Shown here piece after piece: positions 42,049 to 50,744 of a DNA stretch of 64,000 nucleotides. This DNA comes from Bryobacteraceae bacterium (GTDB taxonomy: Bacteria; Acidobacteriota; Terriglobia; Bryobacterales; Bryobacteraceae). Within the stretch, counting starts at the first letter, position 1; each line of letters starts with the position of its first letter. Position numbers and translations under genes: made by a program. A model generated the notes under the pieces. It saw only the letters and a program-made list of their open reading frames with translations. It was not told where the DNA came from and ran no database searches. Location: NCBI GenBank assembly GCA_023384675.1, contig JAHDVK010000014.1:85183-149182 (forward strand). Direction: 5' to 3'.

Positions 42049-42834
42049 TCAGTTTACCCAGCGGTCGGGCGGGTTGCCGCCGTGCTTACGGAGGTACACC
42101 TGGAACTTCTTTTTGGCGCGTCGGAGCTTCCAATCCTTGTACTGCTGGCGCAACGACTCCACTACGCCGGGTCCGCGGGAACGGGTGGGGGACCGCGCGC
42201 CGGCCGCCATCGCCCGCGAACGCAGCGCAAACCAGCCCACCACAAATCCGCCGAGATGCGCGACATGGCTGACCCCGCTGCCGGAAGCGCCCACGGAACT
42301 CAGAAACGCGATCGCTCCGATGATCATGACGAAATACTTCGCTTTCATCGGGAAGATGAACATGAACAGGATGGTGGCCTCGGGGAACAACACGCCGAAA
42401 GCCAGCAGCAGCCCGTAAATGGCTCCGGAGGCGCCGATGGTGCGCGTGTCCAGACTGCCAAACAGCAGGTTTGCCACCACCACGCACAGCGCCGCGCCCA
42501 CGCCGCAGATGAAGTAGTAGCGGAGGAAGCGCCGCGTGCCCCACGTGGCCTCCAGCGTGGAGCCGAAGAGGTACAGCGCCAGCATGTTGAACAGAATGTG
42601 CGTGAATCCGCTCGGGTCGTGCAGAAACAGGTAGCTGAACGGCTGCCATAGTGCGAACTTGGTCAGCACGTCGCGCGGCACCAGCATGAACGGCTCGAAG
42701 AATCCGTAAGCGCCGCTGCGGACCATGACGAAACTCAGCAGGAACAGCGCCGTGTTGGCGATCAGCAGGATTTTCACGCCCTGGCCGGCGCTGGGCAGAG
42801 TAGGCGGTGCGTAGCTGCGTCCGGGGAATCCCAT
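42049..42834 (-). CDS. Rhomboid intramembrane serine protease
   Basis: A 261-residue rhomboid with six transmembrane helices. The catalytic serine is in TIGASGAIYG (Ser136) and the histidine in SHVAHLGGFVVG (His193). The oxyanion HN motif region is FTHILFNMLALYLFGSTLE. A cytosolic C-terminal tail of about 60 residues is Arg/Lys-rich (QQYKDWKLRRAKKKF). It cleaves membrane proteins within the bilayer; substrates are unknown. It is probably transcribed with the VWFA-related gene downstream (80 bases away). Divergent from acsA, with only 83 bases between the starts. Confidence 0.93.
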   Translation of the reverse strand: MGFPGRSYAPPTLPSAGQGVKILLIANTALFLLSFVMVRSGAYGFFEPFMLVPRDVLTKFALWQPFSYLFLHDPSGFTHILFNMLALYLFGSTLEATWGTRRFLRYYFICGVGAALCVVVANLLFGSLDTRTIGASGAIYGLLLAFGVLFPEATILFMFIFPMKAKYFVMIIGAIAFLSSVGASGSGVSHVAHLGGFVVGWFALRSRAMAAGARSPTRSRGPGVVESLRQQYKDWKLRRAKKKFQVYLRKHGGNPPDRWVN

Positions 42835-42901
42835 GATGGAGGCGAAGAGTTCCCTTTCACCATATCACCCCGCTTCCGGCCAGCGCGCGAACGCCCTTTG
42901 C

Positions 42902-42907
42902 TACACT
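42902..42907 (+). promoter_or_regulatory. TACACT -10-like box of acsA
   Basis: TACACT lies 10 bases before the acsA ATG at 42918, giving a nearly leaderless transcript. A GGAAAG sequence lies between them. No clear -35. Confidence 0.4.
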
Positions 42908-42917
42908 TTCGGAAAGT

Positions 42918-44849
42918 ATGTCTGATCAAGCCGTGTTCGCGCCTCCGCCTGAATTCGCCGCTTCCGCCCACGTGGGCAGCCTCGAGGCGTACCAGGACCT
43001 GTACCGACGAGCTGAAGAAAATCCGGAACAATTCTGGAGTGAATTAGCCGAAAAAGAGATCCTGTGGTACGAAAAATGGTCGCACGCTTTTGAATGGCAT
43101 CCGCCGTTCGTAAAGTGGTTCGTGGATGGGAAAACGAATGCCAGCGCCAACTGCCTGGACCGCCACGTCGAGGCGGGCAAGGGCGATAAGGTGGCGCTGC
43201 TGTGGGAAGGCGAGCCGGGCGACACGCGCCGCATCACGTACGCGGAGATGCTGGCCGAGGTCTGCCGCTTCGCCAACGGCTTGAAACAACTAGGCCTCCA
43301 GCCGGGCGACCGTGCCGTGATCTACATGCCCATGGTGCCCGAGGCCGTGGTGGCCATGCTGGGCTGCGCCCGGATCGGCGTCACGCATAGCGTGGTGTTC
43401 GGCGGCTTTTCGGCCGAGGCGCTCAAAGCCCGCATCCAGGATCTCGAAGCGCAAATCGTCATCACCGCCGATGGGGGCTGGCGCCGCGGCAAAGAAGTGA
43501 AGCTGAAACCCGCCGTGGACGAGGCGCTCGCCGACTGCCCCACGGTCCGGCACTCCGTCGTGTACCAGCGCACCAACTCCGCTCTCCCCATGCAGGAAGG
43601 CCGCGATATCTGGTGGCACGATTTCATCAAGGATCAGCCGGCCGAGTGTCCTCCGGAAAAGCTCGATTCCGAGCACCCGCTGTTCGTTCTCTACACCTCC
43701 GGCACCACCGGCAAGCCCAAGGGCATTCTGCACACCACGGGCGGCTACCTGCTGCACGCGCGATTGACCATGAAATGGGTCTTCGACTTGAAGGACGACG
43801 ACATCTACTGGTGCTCGGCCGATATCGGCTGGGTCACCGGCCACACGTACATCGTTTATGGGCCGATGTCGGCCGGCGCCACACAGATCATGTACGAGGG
43901 CGCGCCCGACCATCCCGGCTGGGATCGCTGGTGGGCCATCGCCGCGAACTACAAGGCCACCATCTTCTACACCTCGCCCACCGCCGTCCGCGCCATTATC
44001 AAACAGGGCGACGCACTGCCGGCGAAGCACGACCTGTCGAGCCTGCGCCTGCTCGGGTCGGTGGGCGAACCGATCAATCCGGCGGCGTGGGAGTGGTACC
44101 ACCGCGTCATCGGCGGGGGGCGCTGCCCCATTGTGGACACCTGGTGGCAGACTGAAACGGGCGGCATCCTCATCGCGCCCATGCCCGGCGCCGTGCCGCT
44201 GAAGCCCGGCTCCGGCACCCTGCCCATGCCGGGCGTCCTGGCCGAGGTGGTTGATTTCGACGGCAACCCGGTCGGCGTGGATCAGGAGGGCTTCCTGATT
44301 ATCAAGCGCCCCTGGCCCAGCATGATCCGCAACATCTGGGGCGATCCGCAGCGCTTCGAACAGCAGTATTTCAGCCGCATTCCGGGTATTTACTTCACCG
44401 GCGATGCCGCGCGCCGCGACGCCGAGGGCTACTTCTGGATTCTCGGACGCGTGGACGACGTGATGAACGTCAGCGGCCACCGTCTCTCGACCATGGAAGT
44501 CGAAAGCGCCCTCGTACGCCACCGCGCGGTGGCCGAAGCCGCTGTGGTCGGCAAGCCCGACGAGATCACCGGGCAGGCCGTGTGCTGCTTCGTCACCCTC
44601 AAGGAAGGGAACTGGAACCACGACACGCTCGGCCAGGAACTCCGTCAGTGGGTGGCGCACGAGATCGGCTCCTTCGCGCGGCCCGCCGAGATTCGTTTCG
44701 CCGAGGCGTTGCCCAAGACTCGCAGCGGCAAGATCATGCGCCGCCTGCTGCGCGAAATCGTCACCTCGCATACCGTCTCGGGCGACGTCACTACGCTTGA
44801 AGACCTGGGCGTGGTCCAGCGGCTCGCCGCGCAACACGACGACGACTGA
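42918..44849 (+). CDS. acsA: Acetyl-CoA synthetase (acetate--CoA ligase)
   Basis: A 643-residue AMP-forming ligase converting acetate, ATP and CoA to acetyl-CoA. The length and motifs are canonical: LFVLYTSGTTGKPKGILHTTGGYL is the ATP loop, VDTWWQTETGGILIAPMPG the adenine/acetate pocket (Trp of the acetate site present), DDVMNVSGHRLSTMEVESALVRH the hinge and A8 loop, and KTRSGKIMRRLLREI the C-terminal catalytic lysine that is usually acetylated. It is divergent from the rhomboid gene and followed by a 58-base gap with a palindrome. Confidence 0.97.
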   Translation: MSDQAVFAPPPEFAASAHVGSLEAYQDLYRRAEENPEQFWSELAEKEILWYEKWSHAFEWHPPFVKWFVDGKTNASANCLDRHVEAGKGDKVALLWEGEPGDTRRITYAEMLAEVCRFANGLKQLGLQPGDRAVIYMPMVPEAVVAMLGCARIGVTHSVVFGGFSAEALKARIQDLEAQIVITADGGWRRGKEVKLKPAVDEALADCPTVRHSVVYQRTNSALPMQEGRDIWWHDFIKDQPAECPPEKLDSEHPLFVLYTSGTTGKPKGILHTTGGYLLHARLTMKWVFDLKDDDIYWCSADIGWVTGHTYIVYGPMSAGATQIMYEGAPDHPGWDRWWAIAANYKATIFYTSPTAVRAIIKQGDALPAKHDLSSLRLLGSVGEPINPAAWEWYHRVIGGGRCPIVDTWWQTETGGILIAPMPGAVPLKPGSGTLPMPGVLAEVVDFDGNPVGVDQEGFLIIKRPWPSMIRNIWGDPQRFEQQYFSRIPGIYFTGDAARRDAEGYFWILGRVDDVMNVSGHRLSTMEVESALVRHRAVAEAAVVGKPDEITGQAVCCFVTLKEGNWNHDTLGQELRQWVAHEIGSFARPAEIRFAEALPKTRSGKIMRRLLREIVTSHTVSGDVTTLEDLGVVQRLAAQHDDD

Positions 44850-44891
44850 CCGCGAATTCCGCGCAAATTCCGCTGGCCACGGACGCCTTTT

Positions 44892-44910
44892 CATGTCATG
44901 ATTTGACATG
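44892..44910. promoter_or_regulatory. Perfect inverted repeat over a start codon
   Basis: CATGTCA (44892-44898) and TGACATG (44904-44910) form a 7-bp perfect inverted repeat with a 5-base spacer. The right arm contains the ATG of the EEP-family gene at 44908. It could be an operator or a small hairpin hiding the start codon. Confidence 0.45.
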
Positions 44911-46005
44911 CCCCGGTATTGGCCCATCAAGGAGTATCCCGACGCCGATCGCGTCCGCATTCTCGAGCGGATTCTGGACCTGCGCGCCGCCCTGGATGAA
45001 AAAGTCGCGCTGGCCCGCCCCGATTCGCTGCTGCTCGCCACTTGGAATATCCGCGATTTCGATTCCAATAAATTCGGCCAGGGCCCCCGCCTGCCCGAGT
45101 CCTTCCACTATCTCGCGGAAATCATTGCCCGCTTCGATCTGGTTGCGATCCAGGAGGTGAACCGGGACCTCGCGCCGCTGCGCCGGCTGCTCCACCTGCT
45201 GGGCGAGGATTGGGACTACATCGTCACCGCCGTTACTGAAGGCGTCTCCGGCGGGGAAGAGCGCATGGCATTTCTTTTCAACACGAAACGCGTCCGCTTC
45301 ACGAACCTCGCCGGCCAGGTGGTGCTGCCCCGCACCCGGCTTGTCTCCTCCCCCGGCATGACCGGCGACGGCCTTCAGTTCGCCCGCGCACCCTATCTGG
45401 CCAGTTTCCAGGCCGGCTGGTTCAAATTCAATCTTTCCGCGGTTCACATCTATTTTGGCAAGGATTCCGGCGATCAATTAGAGCGCCGCATTCAGGAAAT
45501 CCGAAGAATCGCTGGTCATTTCAAGGAATTACAGGGGAAAGAACCTGCTGATTACATCCTGCTCGGAGACTTCAACATTGTCAGTCCGCAGCACCGCACC
45601 ATGGAGGCGCTGAAGGACAACGGCTTCGAAATACCCGCCGCGCTGCAGGGTTTCCGCACAAATCTCGGGAAAAACAAATACTACGACCAGATCGCCTTCC
45701 GCCAGCACGACCGCCGCCTCGAGTTCGGCTCGGCGGGTGTCTTCGATTTCCGCGATGGCGTCTTCCGCGAAGCGGACTTCGGGGCTTATTACGACCGTAT
45801 GCCCCCTCACCTGCGCGACTTCCATGTGCGCGGCGCCAGGAAAGGCCAGCCGCGCACCGAAGCCGAAAAACGCGCCTATTACAACCGCGAATGGATCACC
45901 TGGCAGATGTCGGACCACCTGCTGCTGTGGGTGGAACTCAAAGTCGATTTCACAAACGACTACCTGAACAGTCTCCGGCCCGGCGAGACGCCCCTGGCTG
46001 GCTAA
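44908..46005 (+). CDS. Endonuclease/exonuclease/phosphatase (EEP) family protein
   Basis: A 365-residue EEP-superfamily hydrolase without a signal peptide. LLLATWNIRDFDSNKFG (first metal asparagine), FDLVAIQEVNRDLAPLR (catalytic Glu), SAVHIYFGKDSGDQLERR, YILLGDFNIVSPQHRT (catalytic Asp and Asn) and QMSDHLLLWVELKVDF (final Asp-His pair) are the complete motif set. The family ranges from DNases to phosphodiesterases, so the substrate is open. The start codon lies in the inverted repeat at 44892-44910. An N-terminal extension of about 45 residues (MPRYWPIKEYPDADRVRILERILDLRAALDEK without the last residues) precedes the domain. Confidence 0.88.
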   Translation: MPRYWPIKEYPDADRVRILERILDLRAALDEKVALARPDSLLLATWNIRDFDSNKFGQGPRLPESFHYLAEIIARFDLVAIQEVNRDLAPLRRLLHLLGEDWDYIVTAVTEGVSGGEERMAFLFNTKRVRFTNLAGQVVLPRTRLVSSPGMTGDGLQFARAPYLASFQAGWFKFNLSAVHIYFGKDSGDQLERRIQEIRRIAGHFKELQGKEPADYILLGDFNIVSPQHRTMEALKDNGFEIPAALQGFRTNLGKNKYYDQIAFRQHDRRLEFGSAGVFDFRDGVFREADFGAYYDRMPPHLRDFHVRGARKGQPRTEAEKRAYYNREWITWQMSDHLLLWVELKVDFTNDYLNSLRPGETPLAG

Positions 46006-46009
46006 GTTG

Positions 46010-48931
46010 CTAACCGATCAGGCTGCGTATCGTCTGGATCAATAGATCCGGTTGCTCGCCGGGCGCGACAAAAGTGTCCGCACGCACCTCGGCACTGGGC
46101 TCCGCGAGAGCGGCTACGGGAACATGCGGCAGTTCCTCACGGAAGAACTCCACGGTTTCGGCGGGCGCATATCCCGGTAATTCCAGCGTGGACAGAATCA
46201 GGTCCACCGCCCGCCTCCGCGTGGCCTTCAGCGCCTCTGCGCCGGTGGACGCCAGGATGATGTCATAGCCGGCGGAACGCAGCAGTTCATCCAGATCGGC
46301 GCGCTGCCGCCCCGCGGCCGCCACAAGCAGAATGCAGCGCGGACGCAGAGGATGATCAAGCACCTCCCGGACCTTGTGCGCCAGTGCATCCGGGCGATAC
46401 GGCTTGGGAAGATAGTTTAGCCCGGCATCCAGCGCGCCCTCGTGGACGATCGCGTTTTCGGTATATCCCGAGACGAATAGCACCTTCATCCGGGGCCGTA
46501 GCGGCGCCAGCCGCCGCGCCACTTCGCGGCCGCTCAACCGGGGCAGCACGACATCTGTTATCAACAGGTCGATCTCTCCGGCTGAGGCAGCGGCGGCCAG
46601 CGCCGCCCGGCCGTCCTCGGCTTCAAGAACTGTGTAGCCCAGGCCCTCCAAGACAACGCGGGTGAACTCGCGGACCCGCTCGTCGTCCTCCACCAGCAGG
46701 ATCGTTTCCTGGCCGGCCTGAGCGCCAGCAGAGCCTTCGGTCAAAGCGGTGGCTGTGGACTCCCCGGCCGGCTCCACGGCAGGCAAATACACCTTCATCG
46801 AGGTTCCGGCGCCCGTCTCGCTATACACAGCGATGTGGCCGCCGCTCTGCTTGATTATGCCGTAGGCCATGGGCAAACCAAGCCCTGTGCCCCGCCCGCG
46901 CTCCTTGGTCGTGAAGAACGGCTCGAAGACCCGCGCCACGGTGGCCGCGTCCATGCCATGGCCGGAGTCCGTCACTGACAGAAGCACATGTGGACCGGCC
47001 TGCGCGTCCGGGTGCGTCGAAACGTAGCTCTGGTCCAGAGTCACATTCGCGGTTTCGATCACAATCCGGCCGCCGCGCCCCTCCATCGCGTCCCGGGCGT
47101 TCAGTACGAGGTTGAGCAGCACCTGTTCGATCTGCGCCGCGTCGGCGCGGACGGCCTGAAGACTGCCGGCATGCTGCACCACCAACTCGACCTGCTCCGG
47201 CACGGCGCGCTTCAACATCGGCTGGATATTGGCCACCACCTGGTTCAAATCGATGACTTCCGGCTGCAGAACCTGGCGGCGGCTGAAAGCGAGAAGTTGC
47301 TGCGTCAACTGCGCCGCGCGCGCGCCCGCCTGCTCGATCGCCTCGAACATCCCCGCATATTCGGTCTCCTGGGCCCTGACTCTGCCCATCGAGGCGTAGC
47401 CATTGATCACCGTCAGGAAATTGTTGAAATCGTGCGCGATGCCGCCGGCCAGCTCGCCCACCGCCTCCATCTTCTGCGCCTGCCGCAACTGCTCTTCCAG
47501 GCCGCGCTGGCGCGTGATGTCAATCGCCACCGACAGGCGCGTCGGCCTCCCTTGGAACGACATCGGGTGAGACCACCCCTGGATCACGATGGGCTTGCCG
47601 TTCTTCCGCTGGTGCAGCCATATGCCCGATCGCGGCCCCGGCTGCCGGTTCGTGATCAGCCGCGTCCGCGCCAGTTCCAGTTCATCCGGATGTACCAGGT
47701 CAAACACCGTCAGCCGCAAGAACTCCTCTCGCGTGTACCCGTAATTCGTCAGCGCGGCCTCATTCACGGCGAGCATCTGATAGGTCTCGTCGTCGTACAT
47801 CCACATCTGCTGGGGATTCTCGTCGAACACCAGCCGGTAACGCTGCTCACTCTCCCGTAGCTTGTCCTCAGCCTCCTGCTGTTCCGTGATGTTACGCGCG
47901 ATCGCGAAGCCCACATTATCTTCGTCCGACCAGGCGGACGACCATTCCAAATGAACAATCTGGCCGTCCCTATGCCGCAGCCGGTTCCGGAAGCTTGCCT
48001 GGGGGCGGCCGCTCGCTACCTCCCGCAGAGCCGCACTGCTTGCTTCGCGGTCCTCTTCGACGATCAAGTCGAGGATGGACAGGCCGCGAAACTCCTCCGT
48101 CTCGTAGCCGAGAATTCGCTTCGCGGCCTGATTCACGGTTTGATAGCGGCCGTCCAGCGTCCACGTGCAGATCAGATCCTGCGATTCATCGGCGATGCGC
48201 CGAAGCCGCTCCAGCGCCTGGCGCAACTCCTCCTCCACGCGACGAAGCCGGTCGCGCTCCACGCGCTGCGCCGTCACGTCCCGGTAATAAACGCAGAGCT
48301 CCTCGCCCGACATGAACGCGTCCACTTGAAACCAGGTCACCAGCGGGGCGAAGTATTCCTCGAACTGCTCGGGCTCGCCCGTTGCAAATACCCGCTCATA
48401 TACCCTCTGGAACCGGCTGTCTATGGCCTCGGGAAAACACTCCCACACCACCCGGCCCAGCAGGCTCTCCGGCGTATGATTCAGCAAAGCCGCGCCGCGC
48501 TGATTCACGTAGGTGAACCGCCACCCCCGGTCCAGCAGGAATACGCCATCCGGAGTGGACTCCAGCAACTGCCGCAAACGCGGTGCCGTGGTGGTCAGCG
48601 AACCGGCCGACAAAAGCGCCGCCACCTCCAGCAAATCCGTGGCGTCCTCGTGACGCGCCGCAACCAGCGTCAGCGCGGCGGCCCCGGGTATGGGAATGCG
48701 CAGCAAAGGCTCGTGCGCGCTCCAGGGGTGCGGTGTGGCCGAGCCTGCGAGCCGCCACTCCGGCTCCGCGACCGCCGCGATCAGCCATTCGCCGGACTGC
48801 CCGTCCCGGTACGTCAACCAGGAAACTCCCGCGAAACCGCGTGTCAGCCGCGCCGCCAGCGACGCCGCTTGCGCGCACACGCCCAGCAGGGAGGCTTCAT
48901 CCCATGCCGGAATGGAGGGCGGAGGGGGCAT
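46010..48931 (-). CDS. Soluble hybrid histidine kinase with degenerate second receiver
   Basis: A 973-residue kinase with no membrane helices. After a GAF-like N-terminus come three PAS domains (about 115-225, 240-350 and 365-475). The HisKA box has His500 (LAGGIAHDFNNFL) and the ATPase boxes are NLVLNARDAM, VTDSGHGM and GRGTGLGLPMAYGI. Receiver 1 (about 743-860) is complete with Glu748/Asp749/Asp750, Asp793 and Lys843. Receiver 2 (865-973) has lost its acidic pair (VAAAG) and has Thr915 where the phosphoacceptor Asp should be (LILSTLELPG). It is therefore probably a pseudoreceiver used for binding. It is convergent with the EEP gene, four bases apart, and heads no obvious operon. Confidence 0.93.
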   Translation of the reverse strand: MPPPPSIPAWDEASLLGVCAQAASLAARLTRGFAGVSWLTYRDGQSGEWLIAAVAEPEWRLAGSATPHPWSAHEPLLRIPIPGAAALTLVAARHEDATDLLEVAALLSAGSLTTTAPRLRQLLESTPDGVFLLDRGWRFTYVNQRGAALLNHTPESLLGRVVWECFPEAIDSRFQRVYERVFATGEPEQFEEYFAPLVTWFQVDAFMSGEELCVYYRDVTAQRVERDRLRRVEEELRQALERLRRIADESQDLICTWTLDGRYQTVNQAAKRILGYETEEFRGLSILDLIVEEDREASSAALREVASGRPQASFRNRLRHRDGQIVHLEWSSAWSDEDNVGFAIARNITEQQEAEDKLRESEQRYRLVFDENPQQMWMYDDETYQMLAVNEAALTNYGYTREEFLRLTVFDLVHPDELELARTRLITNRQPGPRSGIWLHQRKNGKPIVIQGWSHPMSFQGRPTRLSVAIDITRQRGLEEQLRQAQKMEAVGELAGGIAHDFNNFLTVINGYASMGRVRAQETEYAGMFEAIEQAGARAAQLTQQLLAFSRRQVLQPEVIDLNQVVANIQPMLKRAVPEQVELVVQHAGSLQAVRADAAQIEQVLLNLVLNARDAMEGRGGRIVIETANVTLDQSYVSTHPDAQAGPHVLLSVTDSGHGMDAATVARVFEPFFTTKERGRGTGLGLPMAYGIIKQSGGHIAVYSETGAGTSMKVYLPAVEPAGESTATALTEGSAGAQAGQETILLVEDDERVREFTRVVLEGLGYTVLEAEDGRAALAAAASAGEIDLLITDVVLPRLSGREVARRLAPLRPRMKVLFVSGYTENAIVHEGALDAGLNYLPKPYRPDALAHKVREVLDHPLRPRCILLVAAAGRQRADLDELLRSAGYDIILASTGAEALKATRRRAVDLILSTLELPGYAPAETVEFFREELPHVPVAALAEPSAEVRADTFVAPGEQPDLLIQTIRSLIG

Positions 48932-48977
48932 CGACAGTTTTCATCAACATACTACGTTTTGCCCCGAAGATGTTTTA

Positions 48978-49757
48978 TTACTCGCGAATGTCCAGCGCAC
49001 GAATCGACATTGCGCGGCCCGAGGCCTCGTTCACCGTGACAATCGCCCCGTGCAATTCCACGCCGCCTTTCGCCGCTTCAAACCGCATTGGCAGCTGCGT
49101 GAGGAAGCGCTGAACGATCATTTTCTTTTCCACGCCGATCACTGAATCGTACGGGCCCGTCATCCCGCTGTCGGTTTGATACGCCGTTCCGCCGGGCAGG
49201 ACGCGCGCGTCAGCCGTCGGAATGTGCGTGTGCGTGCCGATCAGCGCGGAAATACGCCCGTCCAAATGCCAGCCCAGTGCCATTTTTTCGCTGGTCACTT
49301 CGGCATGGAAGTCCACGAAAATAACTTTGATTTCCGGGGGCAGCGACGCGAGCAGCGCGTCAGCCATGCGGAACGGGCATTCCAGAGGAGGCAGATGCAC
49401 GCGTCCCTGAAGATTGATCACCGCGTAGGGGACGCCATTCCGCGCCGTGCCTTGATACAGTCCCGTGCCCGGCAGTTCCGCCGCGTAATTCGCCGGACGC
49501 AGCAGACGCGGCTGGCGCGCGAAATGGTCGTAGATCTCGCGCTTGTCCCAGACGTGATTGCCCGTGGTGATCACATCCAGCCCCAGGCTGAAGAGCTCTT
49601 CCGCGATCGGCGGCGTAATGCCGAAACCGCCTGCCGCGTTCTCGCCGTTCGCAATCGCCAGATCGATCTTCTCTTCGGTGATCAGCCGTTGTAGATGGGC
49701 GGCGACAATCCGCCTCCCGCCCGATGCGTAAATATCGCCAATGAAAAGAATGTTCAT
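48978..49757 (-). CDS. ymdB: YmdB/TIGR00282-type metallophosphoesterase
   Basis: A 259-residue calcineurin-like phosphodiesterase, a family acting on cyclic nucleotides in Bacillus and Deinococcus. MNILFIGDIYASGGRR supplies the first metal Asp, AIANGENAAGGFGI the bridging Asn/Glu, DVITTGNHVWDKREI the GNH motif, and IFVDFHAEVTSEKMA and ISALIGTHTHIPTADARVLP the histidine ligands. The start at 49757 is fixed by the family N-terminus; a longer frame to 49841 runs back into the 6S RNA. In many bacteria ymdB follows rny and lies near zapA and the 6S RNA. Here rny is missing and the 6S RNA is immediately upstream. Confidence 0.93.
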   Translation of the reverse strand: MNILFIGDIYASGGRRIVAAHLQRLITEEKIDLAIANGENAAGGFGITPPIAEELFSLGLDVITTGNHVWDKREIYDHFARQPRLLRPANYAAELPGTGLYQGTARNGVPYAVINLQGRVHLPPLECPFRMADALLASLPPEIKVIFVDFHAEVTSEKMALGWHLDGRISALIGTHTHIPTADARVLPGGTAYQTDSGMTGPYDSVIGVEKKMIVQRFLTQLPMRFEAAKGGVELHGAIVTVNEASGRAMSIRALDIRE

Positions 49758-49793
49758 CAAAGCTAAGAGCGCGTTGTCGCGCCGGAAAGGGGT

Positions 49794-49981
49794 TGGAGCG
49801 CCCCGCGGGGCCGTGCCAGCCTCTGAATCGACCCCGAACAAACACGGGGGGAGTCCACCGAGCGCCTTCAGGCTTCTCCTCGCGGAGCATGCTCACCAGC
49901 GCTTCATGCGAGTCAGACTCCGGATTCAATGATATCGGATCAATTTTTGAGACCAGTCACTTGCTTTGCAGCAGCGCTCCA
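49794..49981 (-). ncRNA. ssrS: 6S RNA
   Basis: The 324-base gap between tsaC and ymdB holds a 6S RNA on the minus strand. GGTGAGCATGCTC (around 49900-49885) and GAGAAGCCT, six bases further on, match the conserved core of E. coli 6S RNA, where the same two blocks are nine bases apart. The 5' TGGAGCGC (49981-49974) pairs perfectly with the 3' GCGCTCCA (49801-49794), giving a closed RNA of 188 nt, close to the usual 184. Inner pairs GGAGTC/GACTCC and AGCGC/GCGCT frame the central bubble. A TATCCT box (49995-49990) lies eight bases upstream of the 5' end. 6S RNA sequesters sigma-70 holoenzyme in stationary phase. Ends are estimated. Confidence 0.8.
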
Positions 49982-49989
49982 TGCATGTC

Positions 49990-49995
49990 AGGATA
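49990..49995 (-). promoter_or_regulatory. -10 box of the 6S RNA
   Basis: TATCCT on the minus strand, eight bases before the predicted RNA 5' end at 49981. The -35 region is not convincing by eye. Confidence 0.45.
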
Positions 49996-50081
49996 GCGTA
50001 TCTGCGCCCGTCGCAGACTCCTCGCGCCGGCGCGCCGGCGGCGAACCAATCTCTGGCCAAGAGCCCGGCTGCGCCCGCCTG

Positions 50082-50720
50082 CTAATTGCTCCCCAGGCAG
50101 TCCGAGATGTCGCGCTCCGTCACGCTGCCCGCCTTGATGATGCGCCAGTAGGGTTCCGTGATGTCGACAGTCGTGGACCCCAGTCCAACGCAATGGCCGC
50201 CGTCGAGCACCAGGTCCACGCGCCCGTCCATCGTGCCGAATACCTCGATGCCCGTCGTGCATGTTGGCTGTCCACTGACGTTTGCCGACGTCGCGATCAA
50301 TGGTTGCCCCAGCCAATCGATCAGCGCCTGCGCCACGCGCGACCGGGATTGCCGCAAAGCCAGCCGTCCCGTGTTGCCCGTCACCTTCAGCGGAATCTTC
50401 GCCGACGCGGGCACGATGATCGACAAAGGCCCCGGCCAGAAATGGCGCGCAAGCAAATAAAACCGCGCCGGCAACTCCGTCACCAGATCCTCGGCCATCA
50501 GAAAATCGCTCACCAGCAGCGGCAGCGACCGGTGCTGGTCGCGGCCCTTGGCTGCGAACACCCGTCCAACGGCATGCAGGTTGAATGGATCGGCGACCAG
50601 CGTGTACAGTGCGTCGGTGGGAATGGCCAGCACTTCGCCGCGCCGGATAGCGATGGCGGCCCGCTCGATCGCTTCCACGCTGGGCTGTTCGGGGTCTATT
50701 TCGATTAAGTCAGTGGCCAC
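50082..50720 (-). CDS. tsaC: Threonylcarbamoyl-AMP synthase (Sua5/YrdC family)
   Basis: A 212-residue enzyme making threonylcarbamoyl-AMP for the t6A37 tRNA modification. VLAIPTDALYTLVADP replaces the usual PTDTxYGL, keeping PTD and Tyr. KGRDQHRSLPLLVSDF supplies the KxR-like nucleotide motif, HFWPGPLSIIVPAS the substrate loop and IATSANVSGQPT the SxN motif. No C-terminal Sua5 domain is present, so it is the short YrdC/TsaC form. The GTG start at 50720 has no obvious ribosome site and lies 24 bases after the upstream stop, so it is probably translated as the third gene of the SAM hydrolase operon. Confidence 0.92.
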   Translation of the reverse strand: MATDLIEIDPEQPSVEAIERAAIAIRRGEVLAIPTDALYTLVADPFNLHAVGRVFAAKGRDQHRSLPLLVSDFLMAEDLVTELPARFYLLARHFWPGPLSIIVPASAKIPLKVTGNTGRLALRQSRSRVAQALIDWLGQPLIATSANVSGQPTCTTGIEVFGTMDGRVDLVLDGGHCVGLGSTTVDITEPYWRIIKAGSVTERDISDCLGSN

Positions 50721-50744
50721 GGTAAGGGTAAGAAACTTCTCAGC

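Noticed and set aside
49360..49929. 189-codon minus-strand frame beginning MNPESDSHEALVSM over the 6S RNA and the ymdB gene
   Set aside because: Its first part is the 6S RNA core and the rest runs out of frame through ymdB. The RNA pairing and the YmdB family match explain the bases better.
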